This document shows positions 41,320 to 49,521 of a stretch of DNA of 64,000 nt, one piece after another. The stretch comes from Clostridium sp. (lineage in GTDB: Bacteria > Bacillota > Clostridia > Clostridiales > Clostridiaceae): NCBI GenBank assembly GCA_022773025.1, contig JALEZF010000016.1, positions 62,001-126,000 on the forward strand, given 5' to 3'. The first letter of the stretch is position 1. Every line of letters begins with the position of its first letter. A model generated the notes under the pieces. It had not been told where the DNA came from. It saw only the letters and a list, made by a program, of their open reading frames with translations, and ran no database searches. The translations under genes and the position numbers were made by a program.

Positions 41320-43593
41320 TTAAATTCGTGATGCCAGATTGTAAGCTGCCCTTGATGCTTCCAAAACACGTCCTGCCTTTGCACTATCTCCAATATTATA
41401 AATTTCAGGTGCCACGTGTAGTTTTTGAGCTTCAAAGAACATGATTTCCTTCGCTCTTCCTCCCATAGCTAAAACCACTAAATCCGCATCTAGTACCATA
41501 TCCTTAGTTTCAGCTCCTATCTTTTTTGCTAAAGGATTTGGAATATTTGTAGGCAAAATTGGCTGCCATGTGTTATATGGATTTGGCACTCCATCTGAGA
41601 TATTTTTATTTATATTAACTTTATTATTGTCAAAGGAAGTTACCTTTGCACAGTTTATAAGCTCAACATTAGCTTTGTTTAAATAATGGATAAGGTGTCC
41701 ACGATTTGCAGTACATACTCCTTGCATAAAATAAGGAAGCATTTCAACTACTTTTACATCTTTGTTATACTCATATTTGAGCCAATATGCAGTTTCACAT
41801 CCAACTACCCCACCGCCTACAATGACGATTTTATTAGCTTCTCCCATAAGCGATGGTTCAGCTAATAAGTCCGTTGCCTGTACTACTTTCACCTTTTCAA
41901 TACCTGGTATCCTTGGTGTCACATTGCTAATCCCATAGGCAAATACAACAGATTCATAATTCTTTTCCTTTAAAAACTCAGGAGTTGCTTCAGTATTCAA
42001 GCTGAGTTTGAAATTTGGCATAGTTTCTGCATCTTTAACCTGATTTCTAAGATAATTAAGATAGTTTTCAAAATCATACTTAATCTTTGGAACACTTCCG
42101 CAGATTATCTTCCCCCCCAACTTGTCACTCTTTTCCATAAGCTCAACATTGTGTCCACGTTTTGCTGCATTTATTGCAAAGATTATACCAGCAGGTCCTG
42201 CACCAACTACACCTATATTTTTTACCTTTTCTGCCATTGGTAAGATAGCTGGTAGAACATCTTCAAAGCCCGTTCTTGGATTTACTGCACATTGTGGGTG
42301 CCCCCCCTCAACAAACTCATTTATACAGCCCTCTCGACAGCCGATGCATGGACAAATTTTCTCTACCTCTCCAGCATAAACCTTATTACACCACTCTGGA
42401 TCAGAAAGCAGTGGACGAGCAAGCATAACCATATCGCAATTACCATCTCTAATAGCCTTTTCTGCTAAATCAGGATAACCAAGTTTTCCCACTGCAACGA
42501 TTGGAACTTCCACTCCAGCATTAGATAGTATACCTTTCTTTTTAAAATGTTCCTTAGCTGCTTTTGATATATCTAAGAAACACCCTGCTGGCATACCTGC
42601 TGGTGGATGTGGAAGCCACCAATTATCATAACACCCTAAATCAACATCAAAGATGTCCACCCCTGCCTTAACTAAATTCTCCATGTAATTCAAGGTATCT
42701 TCAATGGTACGTCCATTCTTAAACTTTTTAAGCTGTTTAACATTCATCCCCTCTTCACCGTAGGTCTCATTTAAAGCAAGAGACAAATCTATACGATACA
42801 TGATGGGATAATCCGCTCCAACTCTACTTCGTATTTCACTAACTATATCGATACCAAAAGCTTGCCAATTAGAATATCTTCCCGTTGAACGCCGATTGAA
42901 GGCTGGATTAGTCAGTTGTTCAAGCAAATATCCCTCATGGCCATGAAGGTAAACGCCATCAATGCCACATTCCTTAGCATCTGCAGAAGCTTGACCTGCA
43001 TTCTTAATTATTTTCTTAAGTCTTCTCCCGCTAAGAGGAAAACAAGGAAGCTCTGAAATATAAAAATTAGGATTCAATGAGGCAGACACAGGAAATTTCT
43101 TTTCAACAATGACACATTGAGGATTTCCAACTCTTCCAAGGCCAGGTGTAAGCTGAATAAATATTTTGCTACCAAAAGCATGACACCCTTGTGCTAAATC
43201 TCTCCATCCAACAAAATTGGTACGAGTTCCATCTATACGTGGAAAATAAGAAAGGTTTTTAGGTTCTGTAACAGTATGGTCAATACCGTGACTTATTGGG
43301 ATAAGCCCTGTAGTTAATAGTCCAACACCTCCCTTTGCACGAGCAAAGAAATATTGCAGCATCTTATGATTTGGCCGCCCTGTTTCTTCACACATATCCA
43401 AATTTCCCATAGGTCCCATGACAACTCTGTTTTTAATTGTTATGCTATTAACTCTGATAGGTGAAAAAATAGCATCATAAGGATAAAGCTCTTTGGTCAT
43501 TCGAGCTGTTCCACCTGCCCTATTCTCACATTCCCCCTGTACCCAATTTCCATAACCATCAACTAGTTCTTGAACTTTAGGATCAATCTTCAT
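41320..43593 (-). CDS. OYE-type FMN/[4Fe-4S]/FAD oxidoreductase (enoate / 2,4-dienoyl-CoA reductase family)
   Basis: 757 residues from the ATG at 43593 behind GGGGAGG; the frame continues 13 codons upstream without support. Order: FMN TIM barrel (about 35-410), [4Fe-4S] ligands CPCIGCREGCINEFVEGG (about 415) then CAVNP, and a FAD/NAD(P) half with GVVGAGPAGIIFAINAAKRG and IVGGGVVGCETAYWL. Family members reduce activated C=C bonds of enoates, dienoyl-CoAs or bile-acid intermediates. First gene of the operon with the CooC-type ATPase and HgdBA-like genes. Confidence 0.85.
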   Translation of the reverse strand: MKIDPKVQELVDGYGNWVQGECENRAGGTARMTKELYPYDAIFSPIRVNSITIKNRVVMGPMGNLDMCEETGRPNHKMLQYFFARAKGGVGLLTTGLIPISHGIDHTVTEPKNLSYFPRIDGTRTNFVGWRDLAQGCHAFGSKIFIQLTPGLGRVGNPQCVIVEKKFPVSASLNPNFYISELPCFPLSGRRLKKIIKNAGQASADAKECGIDGVYLHGHEGYLLEQLTNPAFNRRSTGRYSNWQAFGIDIVSEIRSRVGADYPIMYRIDLSLALNETYGEEGMNVKQLKKFKNGRTIEDTLNYMENLVKAGVDIFDVDLGCYDNWWLPHPPAGMPAGCFLDISKAAKEHFKKKGILSNAGVEVPIVAVGKLGYPDLAEKAIRDGNCDMVMLARPLLSDPEWCNKVYAGEVEKICPCIGCREGCINEFVEGGHPQCAVNPRTGFEDVLPAILPMAEKVKNIGVVGAGPAGIIFAINAAKRGHNVELMEKSDKLGGKIICGSVPKIKYDFENYLNYLRNQVKDAETMPNFKLSLNTEATPEFLKEKNYESVVFAYGISNVTPRIPGIEKVKVVQATDLLAEPSLMGEANKIVIVGGGVVGCETAYWLKYEYNKDVKVVEMLPYFMQGVCTANRGHLIHYLNKANVELINCAKVTSFDNNKVNINKNISDGVPNPYNTWQPILPTNIPNPLAKKIGAETKDMVLDADLVVLAMGGRAKEIMFFEAQKLHVAPEIYNIGDSAKAGRVLEASRAAYNLASRI

Positions 43594-43916
43594 ATTTACC
43601 TCCCCACTTATACTCTTACCCTCATTCATCATGAAAGTATTAATAAAATTATTTTTAATATTTATAATGGATAATAAAATTATGATAAGCTTCCTAAGAA
43701 AAGATTTGCATATATAAATTAGACTATATAGAGTATTTTTATATAATGTATTACTGACTTTTTAAGAATATTACAGTTGTAATAGAATACGTTTTCATTT
43801 TCTAATAAATGATAAATTTCTAGATTTTAAAATATATTATACTAATATAATATACCATTTTATGTAAATTAACAACTGTTATTTAGGTCTTTTTCTTCAT
43901 ATATCTGTGCCAAAGC

Positions 43917-43960
43917 ATAAGAACGGCATAAAGATTCTTTAATCTTCATACCGCTCTTAT
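43917..43960 (-). repeat. 20-bp near-perfect hairpin in the upstream region of the OYE operon
   Basis: The two 20-base arms (43960-43941 and 43936-43917) pair fully on the reverse strand if four G-U pairs are allowed, with a 4-base loop. The same positions would be A-C mismatches on the other strand, so the structure belongs to reverse-strand RNA. No T tract follows. Could be a leader or processing element. Confidence 0.45.
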
Positions 43961-43998
43961 ATTCAATGCTGTTTCCACTTTGTGAGTGACATAATCCC

Positions 43999-44229
43999 TC
44001 AAAAAACAAAGACTGTACCAAAAATAAAAAATCCAATTTCATAATTAGAATAAGTTCCTGCGATTTCAGATATTCCCTTCACTAAACTTCCAGCTGTCAA
44101 AGTTGCAACTCCAGCATTCATAGTATTAATAGAAATTCTATTTGGTACTGTGTCTAATAGAAGTAATAGTACATACCAAGCTCCTCCAATTAATGACCAA
44201 AGGAAAAGAAATGTAATGATACCCCTTCA
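43999..44229 (-). pseudogene. Fragment of an unidentified membrane protein
   Basis: Open frame of about 75 codons without a start: hydrophobic ITFLFLWSLIGGAWYVLLLLLD, NRISINTMNAGVATLTAGSLVKG, then a last hydrophobic segment and stop at 44001. It follows directly on the other fragment in a different frame. Looks like the tail of a lost permease or other membrane protein. Confidence 0.45.
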
Positions 44230-44396
44230 TTTTTATCTACAAAAATTTTACCTTCATTCACGAGTCTTGCCCCAAAGGAAAATATCTGAAGCGCTCCTTC
44301 TTTCTCTAAATCTTCAGCCTTTACACTGCTCTCATTAAAAATTTTGAAAGTTCCATCTGCCATAACTGCTAAATCTTCATTTAAAAAAGTGTAGCT
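44222..44396 (-). pseudogene. Fragment of a phosphodiester glycosidase (DUF2233/NAGPA-like) protein
   Basis: About 58 codons without a start: NEDLAVMADGTFKIFNESS, EDLEKEGALQIFSFGARLVN and EGKIFVDKNEG match the central part of exopolysaccharide/NAGPA-type phosphodiester glycosidases. Both ends are missing. Together with the next fragment it marks old deletions between the two halves of the redox cluster. Confidence 0.5.
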
Positions 44397-44493
44397 TAAA
44401 TATCACATTTATATCTCATATTTAAACTGCACTTCTCTTATTTTAATTTATATTTCCTAGGTAATGTATCTTTACTCTTTGTCACTAAAAATT

Positions 44494-46224
44494 CTATTCC
44501 TTAAAAGGCACCTTCTCTTCTTCTTTTAAATCTAATCCAAGGGTTCCTCCTGGATTCATATTGTAATCTGGGTCAAAATAATCTTTAAGGACTTTAAATA
44601 CACCATATTCTTTTCTTCCTAACTGCCCTTCAAGCCATGGGGCAAACATCTTTCCAATACCATGGTGATGACTTAAAGCTGCTCCTGATTTCTGGATTGC
44701 ATCTAATATGGTTGCGTGATAACGCTTAAATTCATCCGCATCGCTCATCTTTGTTATAAATATAAAATATAAATTTGCTCCTTGTGGATAGCAGTGAGAC
44801 ATATGGGTTGTAACTATAGTATTAGGAAGTCTATGACATACTTCTCTAACTTCCTTGTGTACTTTTGCCATATTAGACCAGTTTACAGTACACTCTAAAG
44901 TATCTGTAATTACACCAAAATCCATAAGTGTATCTCTAAGATATGGATCATTAAATCTTCCCTTTTCCCAACTCTTTGTGACAAAAGAAGTTAGGTTCAT
45001 ACCACCAAACTGTTTTGCAATTCTTCTTATATTTTTTGCTACATTTTTAGAATATCCCTTTTCACCATCTGTGAATCCTAAAAATAGGCATCTCTCCATA
45101 TCCTTATATCCACGAAGATCAAAAATTCTCTGAAGTGGTGTTTCATCTACATTATAAAGACGAAGCATAAGATTCGTCTCCTCTGGGTCAGAAAGACGGA
45201 ATACAGAAGAGAATCCAGCTTCACACTGCATCATCTCTCTCGCTGCTGCCATGGCAGTTTCCCAATTTTTAAAGATGTAAGAAAAACGTATTCTATTTTC
45301 TGGCATGTATCTAAATACTTTAAGAGTGACTTCTGTTAATACACCAAAGGTTCCCTCGCTACCCATCATAATTTGATTAAGATTTGGTCCTGTGGCTTCT
45401 CTTGGATAAGGACTGGTAGTTATAGTTCCTATAGGAGTTGCATATTTTTGACCCATAACAATATCGGTTATGCATCCATAATAAGTACTATTTTGTCCTG
45501 CGCCTCTTGTTACAACCCAGCCACCGACACTGCTGTACTCAAAAGATTGTGGAAAATGTCCACAGGTATACGCTCTTTTAGCTCCAAATAATTTTTGTGC
45601 ATCATTCAAAACCTGCTCTAGCTTAGGACCTGACATTCCTGATTGTACTGTAATTGTTTGGTCTATTTCATTGAAGGAAATAACCTTATCGTATCGCTTT
45701 CTCATATCAAGAGAAATTCCTCCCTTAATAGGTTCAACTCCTCTAGTAACGCTACTACCTCCACCATATACATATAAAGGTATATTATGTTCTGTACAAT
45801 ATGCCACAATCTTTTCAACCTGCTCTGTAGTGTCAGGATATACAACCACATCTGGAACACAGTCTACTCTTTTATCACGAAGTCGAAGTGCATCATATCC
45901 AGTCTTTCCATAAGCTACTGCAAGTCTTGGATAGTCCTCTGTTGTAACAAATTCCTTGCCCACAACTTCTTCCATATAACGGATATGACTTTCATCAAGG
46001 TTACATGGCATGTCCAGTTTTACTTCATCCATGCCTATATCTCCAGTGTAATGATTAAAGTCCTCATCTGTCATTTTAAACTTTTCTTTCATCAACTTAT
46101 ATAAAGATTCCTTTGGATACTTTACGAATTCTGGATCTCCCCATCTAAATATGGAACGATAACTCTTCTCTGGTGCTGCCTCCTTTACCCATTTAGGCTC
46201 AAATCCTGTATATGGTTTACTCAT
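44494..46224 (-). CDS. FAD-binding flavoprotein, alkyl-dihydroxyacetonephosphate synthase-like
   Basis: 576 residues of the VAO/PCMH family. FAD domain: PDVVVYPDTTEQVEKIVAYC, YGGGSSVTRGVE, GHFPQSFEYSSVGGWVVTRGAG and MMGSEGTFGVLTEVTLKVFR. Closest in layout to eukaryotic AGPS, with the equivalent VFRLSDPEE arginine region, the active-site Tyr of SHCYPQGANLYF and the SHHHGIGKMFAPWL triple-His motif. AGPS makes the ether bond of alkyl-DHAP; bacterial relatives may instead oxidise 2-hydroxyacids (GlcD type). Start ATG behind AAGGGGG, 13 bases after the FGGY kinase. The presence of glycerol-phosphate-type genes in the same operon favours a DHAP-related substrate. Confidence 0.75.
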   Translation of the reverse strand: MSKPYTGFEPKWVKEAAPEKSYRSIFRWGDPEFVKYPKESLYKLMKEKFKMTDEDFNHYTGDIGMDEVKLDMPCNLDESHIRYMEEVVGKEFVTTEDYPRLAVAYGKTGYDALRLRDKRVDCVPDVVVYPDTTEQVEKIVAYCTEHNIPLYVYGGGSSVTRGVEPIKGGISLDMRKRYDKVISFNEIDQTITVQSGMSGPKLEQVLNDAQKLFGAKRAYTCGHFPQSFEYSSVGGWVVTRGAGQNSTYYGCITDIVMGQKYATPIGTITTSPYPREATGPNLNQIMMGSEGTFGVLTEVTLKVFRYMPENRIRFSYIFKNWETAMAAAREMMQCEAGFSSVFRLSDPEETNLMLRLYNVDETPLQRIFDLRGYKDMERCLFLGFTDGEKGYSKNVAKNIRRIAKQFGGMNLTSFVTKSWEKGRFNDPYLRDTLMDFGVITDTLECTVNWSNMAKVHKEVREVCHRLPNTIVTTHMSHCYPQGANLYFIFITKMSDADEFKRYHATILDAIQKSGAALSHHHGIGKMFAPWLEGQLGRKEYGVFKVLKDYFDPDYNMNPGGTLGLDLKEEEKVPFKE

Positions 46225-46237
46225 TCATATTTCCCCC

Positions 46238-47857
46238 TTACTTTTGCACTGTCTGCTGCGTGCTTATAACTTTTATATTTTGATTTGTATTTTTCTTTTC
46301 TTTAAAGTTGTCGTCATGCTTTGAAAGAATCTTAATCTTTTTGTACAGCGGTAAAAGATGTGAATATATTTTTCTATAAATTTGTCTATATATAGCTTCA
46401 TACTGCTTATGAGCTTCAACATTAGGTTCAAAAATATCTTTAACATGAACCATGGCTTCCATGGCTTCTTCATAATTTTTGAACTCTTTCATAGCAACAA
46501 ATCCAGCTATTGAGGCTCCAAGCCCACAAGCCTCATGAGTTTGAATTCTTTTTACTGGAAGCCCAAACATATCTGCTGTTATCTGACAGATTTCATCGCT
46601 CTTAGAGCCACCGCCTGCCACATATAGTTCAGTTATCTTCTGGGAGGATCTTCTCTCCATGCTGTACATTCCATCCATCAGCGCAAAGCCTATGCCCTCT
46701 ATAATGGCTCTATAAAGGTGAATTCTTGTATGAACATCAGAAAATCCAATAACGGCTCCTTTTGCATTTGGCTTTATAACTCCTGGTGTCCAAAATGGCT
46801 GTAGTATAAGTCCATCACATCCTGGTTCAATTTCTCTAAGTCTCTCATTTAAAAGTTCTTCAGCTGAGCATCCCCTAATGTCAGCCTCTACACATTCCTT
46901 AGCTGCAAATTCCTTCTTAAACCATGAAATGAGCCAATACCCACGGTATATTTGAATTTCAGGATTGAAAATTCCCTTAGGAACTCCAGGATACGCAGGT
47001 AAAAACTTTTCAGGTTCAAAATAACGTCTTGTGGCAAATTGGATTGTAGCTGTAGTTCCAAAAGATAAGGCAGCTTGATTTTCATGAATGACTGAAAGTC
47101 CAAGAGTCTCACACCCTTTATCAGAGCCAGTAGAAATCAGTGGTAATCCCTCTGGTATTCCTGACAATTCTGAAGTTTCCTTTGTGATATATCCAATGAC
47201 ATCTTCAGTACATACTAAGTCACACATCATATTTTCAGGTATATCGCACATACAGCGCTTAAGGTTGTTTTTTGACTGCCATGTGCCATTTTTATAATCA
47301 AAAGGAATATGTCCTATCATATTTGCAGGACAATCCTTAAGTTCACCTGTCAAAAGATAATTTAAATAGGTTGGCAGCATTACAAACTTCTCTGTCTTAT
47401 CCCAGATATCTTTTTCATTTTCTATTATCCAATTTGCTTTTGTGACTTGATACTGCCTTTTCAAGGCTGTGTCCATTCCCACTATTTTAAGTGCAATTTT
47501 CACCCACCATTTAAATGGCTTTATAGTCTTTGTCTCTCTGCTGTCAAGCCATAGGATTACATCAGTTAGTGGTTTATAATCTTTGTCAAGACATATAGAT
47601 GAATCCCTAATAGTGGTAAGTGTAACTGCTATAACATCGTCATATCCATTTTGACTTTTCTCTTTCAATTCTTTTCCGATATCACATAAGGTTTTATAGT
47701 AAAATTCTGGTTTCTGCTCCGCCCAGCCTGGCTGTCTTGAGAAATACGGCTGTGCATACTTATGTTGAACCATCTCTACAATGTTACCAGATTTATCAAC
47801 TAACATTCCTCGCATGCTCTGGGTTCCAAGATCAAAGGTTAATATTAACGGCTCCAT
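46238..47857 (-). CDS. FGGY-family carbohydrate kinase
   Basis: 539 residues from the ATG at 47857 after GGAGG. ASKHA fold: ILTFDLGTQSMRGMLVDKSG (phosphate 1), GLPLISTGSDKGCETLGL with the catalytic Asp, AALSFGTTATIQ (phosphate 2) and ELYVAGGGSKSDEICQITADMFG (adenosine). It is longer than glycerol kinase and lacks a clear glycerol-kinase signature, so the sugar or polyol substrate is unknown. It sits in an operon with a GlpA-like triad and an AGPS-like enzyme; phosphorylation of glycerol, dihydroxyacetone or a related triose is a reasonable guess. Confidence 0.82.
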   Translation of the reverse strand: MEPLILTFDLGTQSMRGMLVDKSGNIVEMVQHKYAQPYFSRQPGWAEQKPEFYYKTLCDIGKELKEKSQNGYDDVIAVTLTTIRDSSICLDKDYKPLTDVILWLDSRETKTIKPFKWWVKIALKIVGMDTALKRQYQVTKANWIIENEKDIWDKTEKFVMLPTYLNYLLTGELKDCPANMIGHIPFDYKNGTWQSKNNLKRCMCDIPENMMCDLVCTEDVIGYITKETSELSGIPEGLPLISTGSDKGCETLGLSVIHENQAALSFGTTATIQFATRRYFEPEKFLPAYPGVPKGIFNPEIQIYRGYWLISWFKKEFAAKECVEADIRGCSAEELLNERLREIEPGCDGLILQPFWTPGVIKPNAKGAVIGFSDVHTRIHLYRAIIEGIGFALMDGMYSMERRSSQKITELYVAGGGSKSDEICQITADMFGLPVKRIQTHEACGLGASIAGFVAMKEFKNYEEAMEAMVHVKDIFEPNVEAHKQYEAIYRQIYRKIYSHLLPLYKKIKILSKHDDNFKEKKNTNQNIKVISTQQTVQK

Positions 47858-47914
47858 CACATACCTCCATCATTTCATTTATATATTTTATGAAATAATT
47901 TTATTAAATAACTG

Positions 47915-48280
47915 CTAATTATTAATTTCTTCCAAAAGGCTGCTAGTAGCTATAACATCAACATTAAGCCCTAATACATTCTGTATAATAATGTCCCCCC
48001 GCAATACCCTTTCTTCTATAAGCACCTTGTTAATCTCTTTCATAACATCAAATATCTTATCTTTTGGTATATCCCCACTTACTCTCACTGGCAAAACAGG
48101 GGCATTCTTAAAAATCGTTTTCACTGTAGAGCAAATAGTTCTCATAGGGTGAGTAATTTCTGCTTCTGCAAATGCTATTCCCCTCTTGCACTTATTACCA
48201 CTTACCACCATACCCTTTTCCGTAAAATCTATTTTAAGCTGACATCCATTAGGACATACAATGCATGTTAGTTCCTTCAT
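47915..48280 (-). CDS. DUF1667 protein
   Basis: 121 residues starting with a Cys-rich ELTCIVCPNGCQLKID and a further Cys in SGNKCKRG, as in DUF1667; the ligands suggest an iron-sulfur cluster. The start codon overlaps the stop of the preceding FAD oxidoreductase gene (TGATG). DUF1667 commonly accompanies the GlpA-like/FAD oxidoreductase pair and probably forms an anaerobic glycerol-3-phosphate dehydrogenase complex with them. Confidence 0.85.
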   Translation of the reverse strand: MKELTCIVCPNGCQLKIDFTEKGMVVSGNKCKRGIAFAEAEITHPMRTICSTVKTIFKNAPVLPVRVSGDIPKDKIFDVMKEINKVLIEERVLRGDIIIQNVLGLNVDVIATSSLLEEINN

Positions 48281-49521
48281 CACTGCACCTCCACTTCTAT
48301 TTTTGAATCTGGCTTAATTCCAAAACTACTGAAATTCAATACCAATCTCTCCATTTCAGGTGGTTTTAAATTAGAATACTTTTTCTCAAACACCGTATTT
48401 CCATCAATTTTTATAGAGAATACAGCTTGATTCATGACATCTCTAGTTCTAAAATATAATATCAACTCTTTCTCACTACATACATGTACCTTTTGTGGTA
48501 CCATATATAAAAAATTAGGACTTATATTTAGGCTAGCAGTCTCCTTTTTCTCCTTCTCATAGTGTGCCGCTGATCTTCCAGCAATTTCTCCACTTTCTGA
48601 TACATAATCCACAAGATCATTTACATGAAGTGCATTGCCACAGGAAAAAATCCCAGGAACACTTGTCATAAATCTCTCATCACATATAGGTCCCTTAGTC
48701 TTTAAATCTAGTACAACCCCTAGATTTTCTGCTAGTTCATTTTCTGGAATTAGGCCTACAGATAGAATTAAAGCATCACACTCTATAATCTCTTCTGTTC
48801 CAGCAATAGGTTTCATATTTTCATCAACTTTTGAAATTTCTACAGCCTCCAATCTGTCTTGTCCAAAGATTCTCGTTACAGTTTTTGATAAATAAAGTGG
48901 AATATCAAAATCAGTAAGACACTGCATAATATTTCGTGTAAGTCCTGATGGAGATGATTTAGCTTCATATACTCCGCACACCTTCGCCCCCTCTAATGTA
49001 AGTCTTCTTGCCATGATAAGTCCTATATCTCCGCTACCTAAAATAACACATTTTCTCGTAGGCATCTCTCCTAAAATATTTGTGAAATACTGAGCAGTTC
49101 CAGCTGTAAATACTCCTGAGGGTCTTGTACCATGAATCGATACTTGTTTTGAAGTTCTTTCTCTGCATCCAGTTGAAAGGACAATAGCCTTAGTTTCATA
49201 AGAGGTTACTCCCTCTTTATTTACTACAGTGACTTCAAATCCATTATCTAATTTTTTTATATCAGTTACAAAAGTTAAAACCTCATAGTCAATTTTTAAG
49301 GAATGAAACTCTTCTATGAACCTTTCTGCATATTCAGGCCCAGATAGTTTCTCCCCAAATCTCACTAATCCAAAGCCATCATGGATGCATTGTTTTAATA
49401 TACCGCCTAATCTTCCTTCTCTCTCAATTAGGAGAACATTAGAATTTTCTTTCTTAGCAGAGATAGCAGCTGCCAGTCCTGCAGGCCCTCCTCCAATTAC
49501 TATGACATCATACTTTTTCAA
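48280..49521 (-). CDS. NAD(P)/FAD-dependent oxidoreductase of the anaerobic G3P dehydrogenase-type complex
   Basis: 413 residues. I start it at the TTG at 49521 (KKYDVIVIGGGPAGLAAAISA), five or six bases after AGGTG; the open frame upstream lies inside the previous gene. Two Rossmann motifs, GGGPAGLAAA and LGSGDIGLIMARRL, and a Cys motif LSTGCRERT in the disulfide-reductase-like fold. It overlaps the GlpA-like gene by 14 bases and DUF1667 by one base. Likely passes electrons from the GlpA-like subunit to NAD(P) or ferredoxin. Confidence 0.8.
   Translation of the reverse strand: MKKYDVIVIGGGPAGLAAAISAKKENSNVLLIEREGRLGGILKQCIHDGFGLVRFGEKLSGPEYAERFIEEFHSLKIDYEVLTFVTDIKKLDNGFEVTVVNKEGVTSYETKAIVLSTGCRERTSKQVSIHGTRPSGVFTAGTAQYFTNILGEMPTRKCVILGSGDIGLIMARRLTLEGAKVCGVYEAKSSPSGLTRNIMQCLTDFDIPLYLSKTVTRIFGQDRLEAVEISKVDENMKPIAGTEEIIECDALILSVGLIPENELAENLGVVLDLKTKGPICDERFMTSVPGIFSCGNALHVNDLVDYVSESGEIAGRSAAHYEKEKKETASLNISPNFLYMVPQKVHVCSEKELILYFRTRDVMNQAVFSIKIDGNTVFEKKYSNLKPPEMERLVLNFSSFGIKPDSKIEVEVQ

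Noticed and set aside
45373..46104. Several 70-105 codon forward frames opposite the AGPS-like gene
   Set aside because: They are antisense shadows of a strongly conserved coding region, with no ribosome sites.
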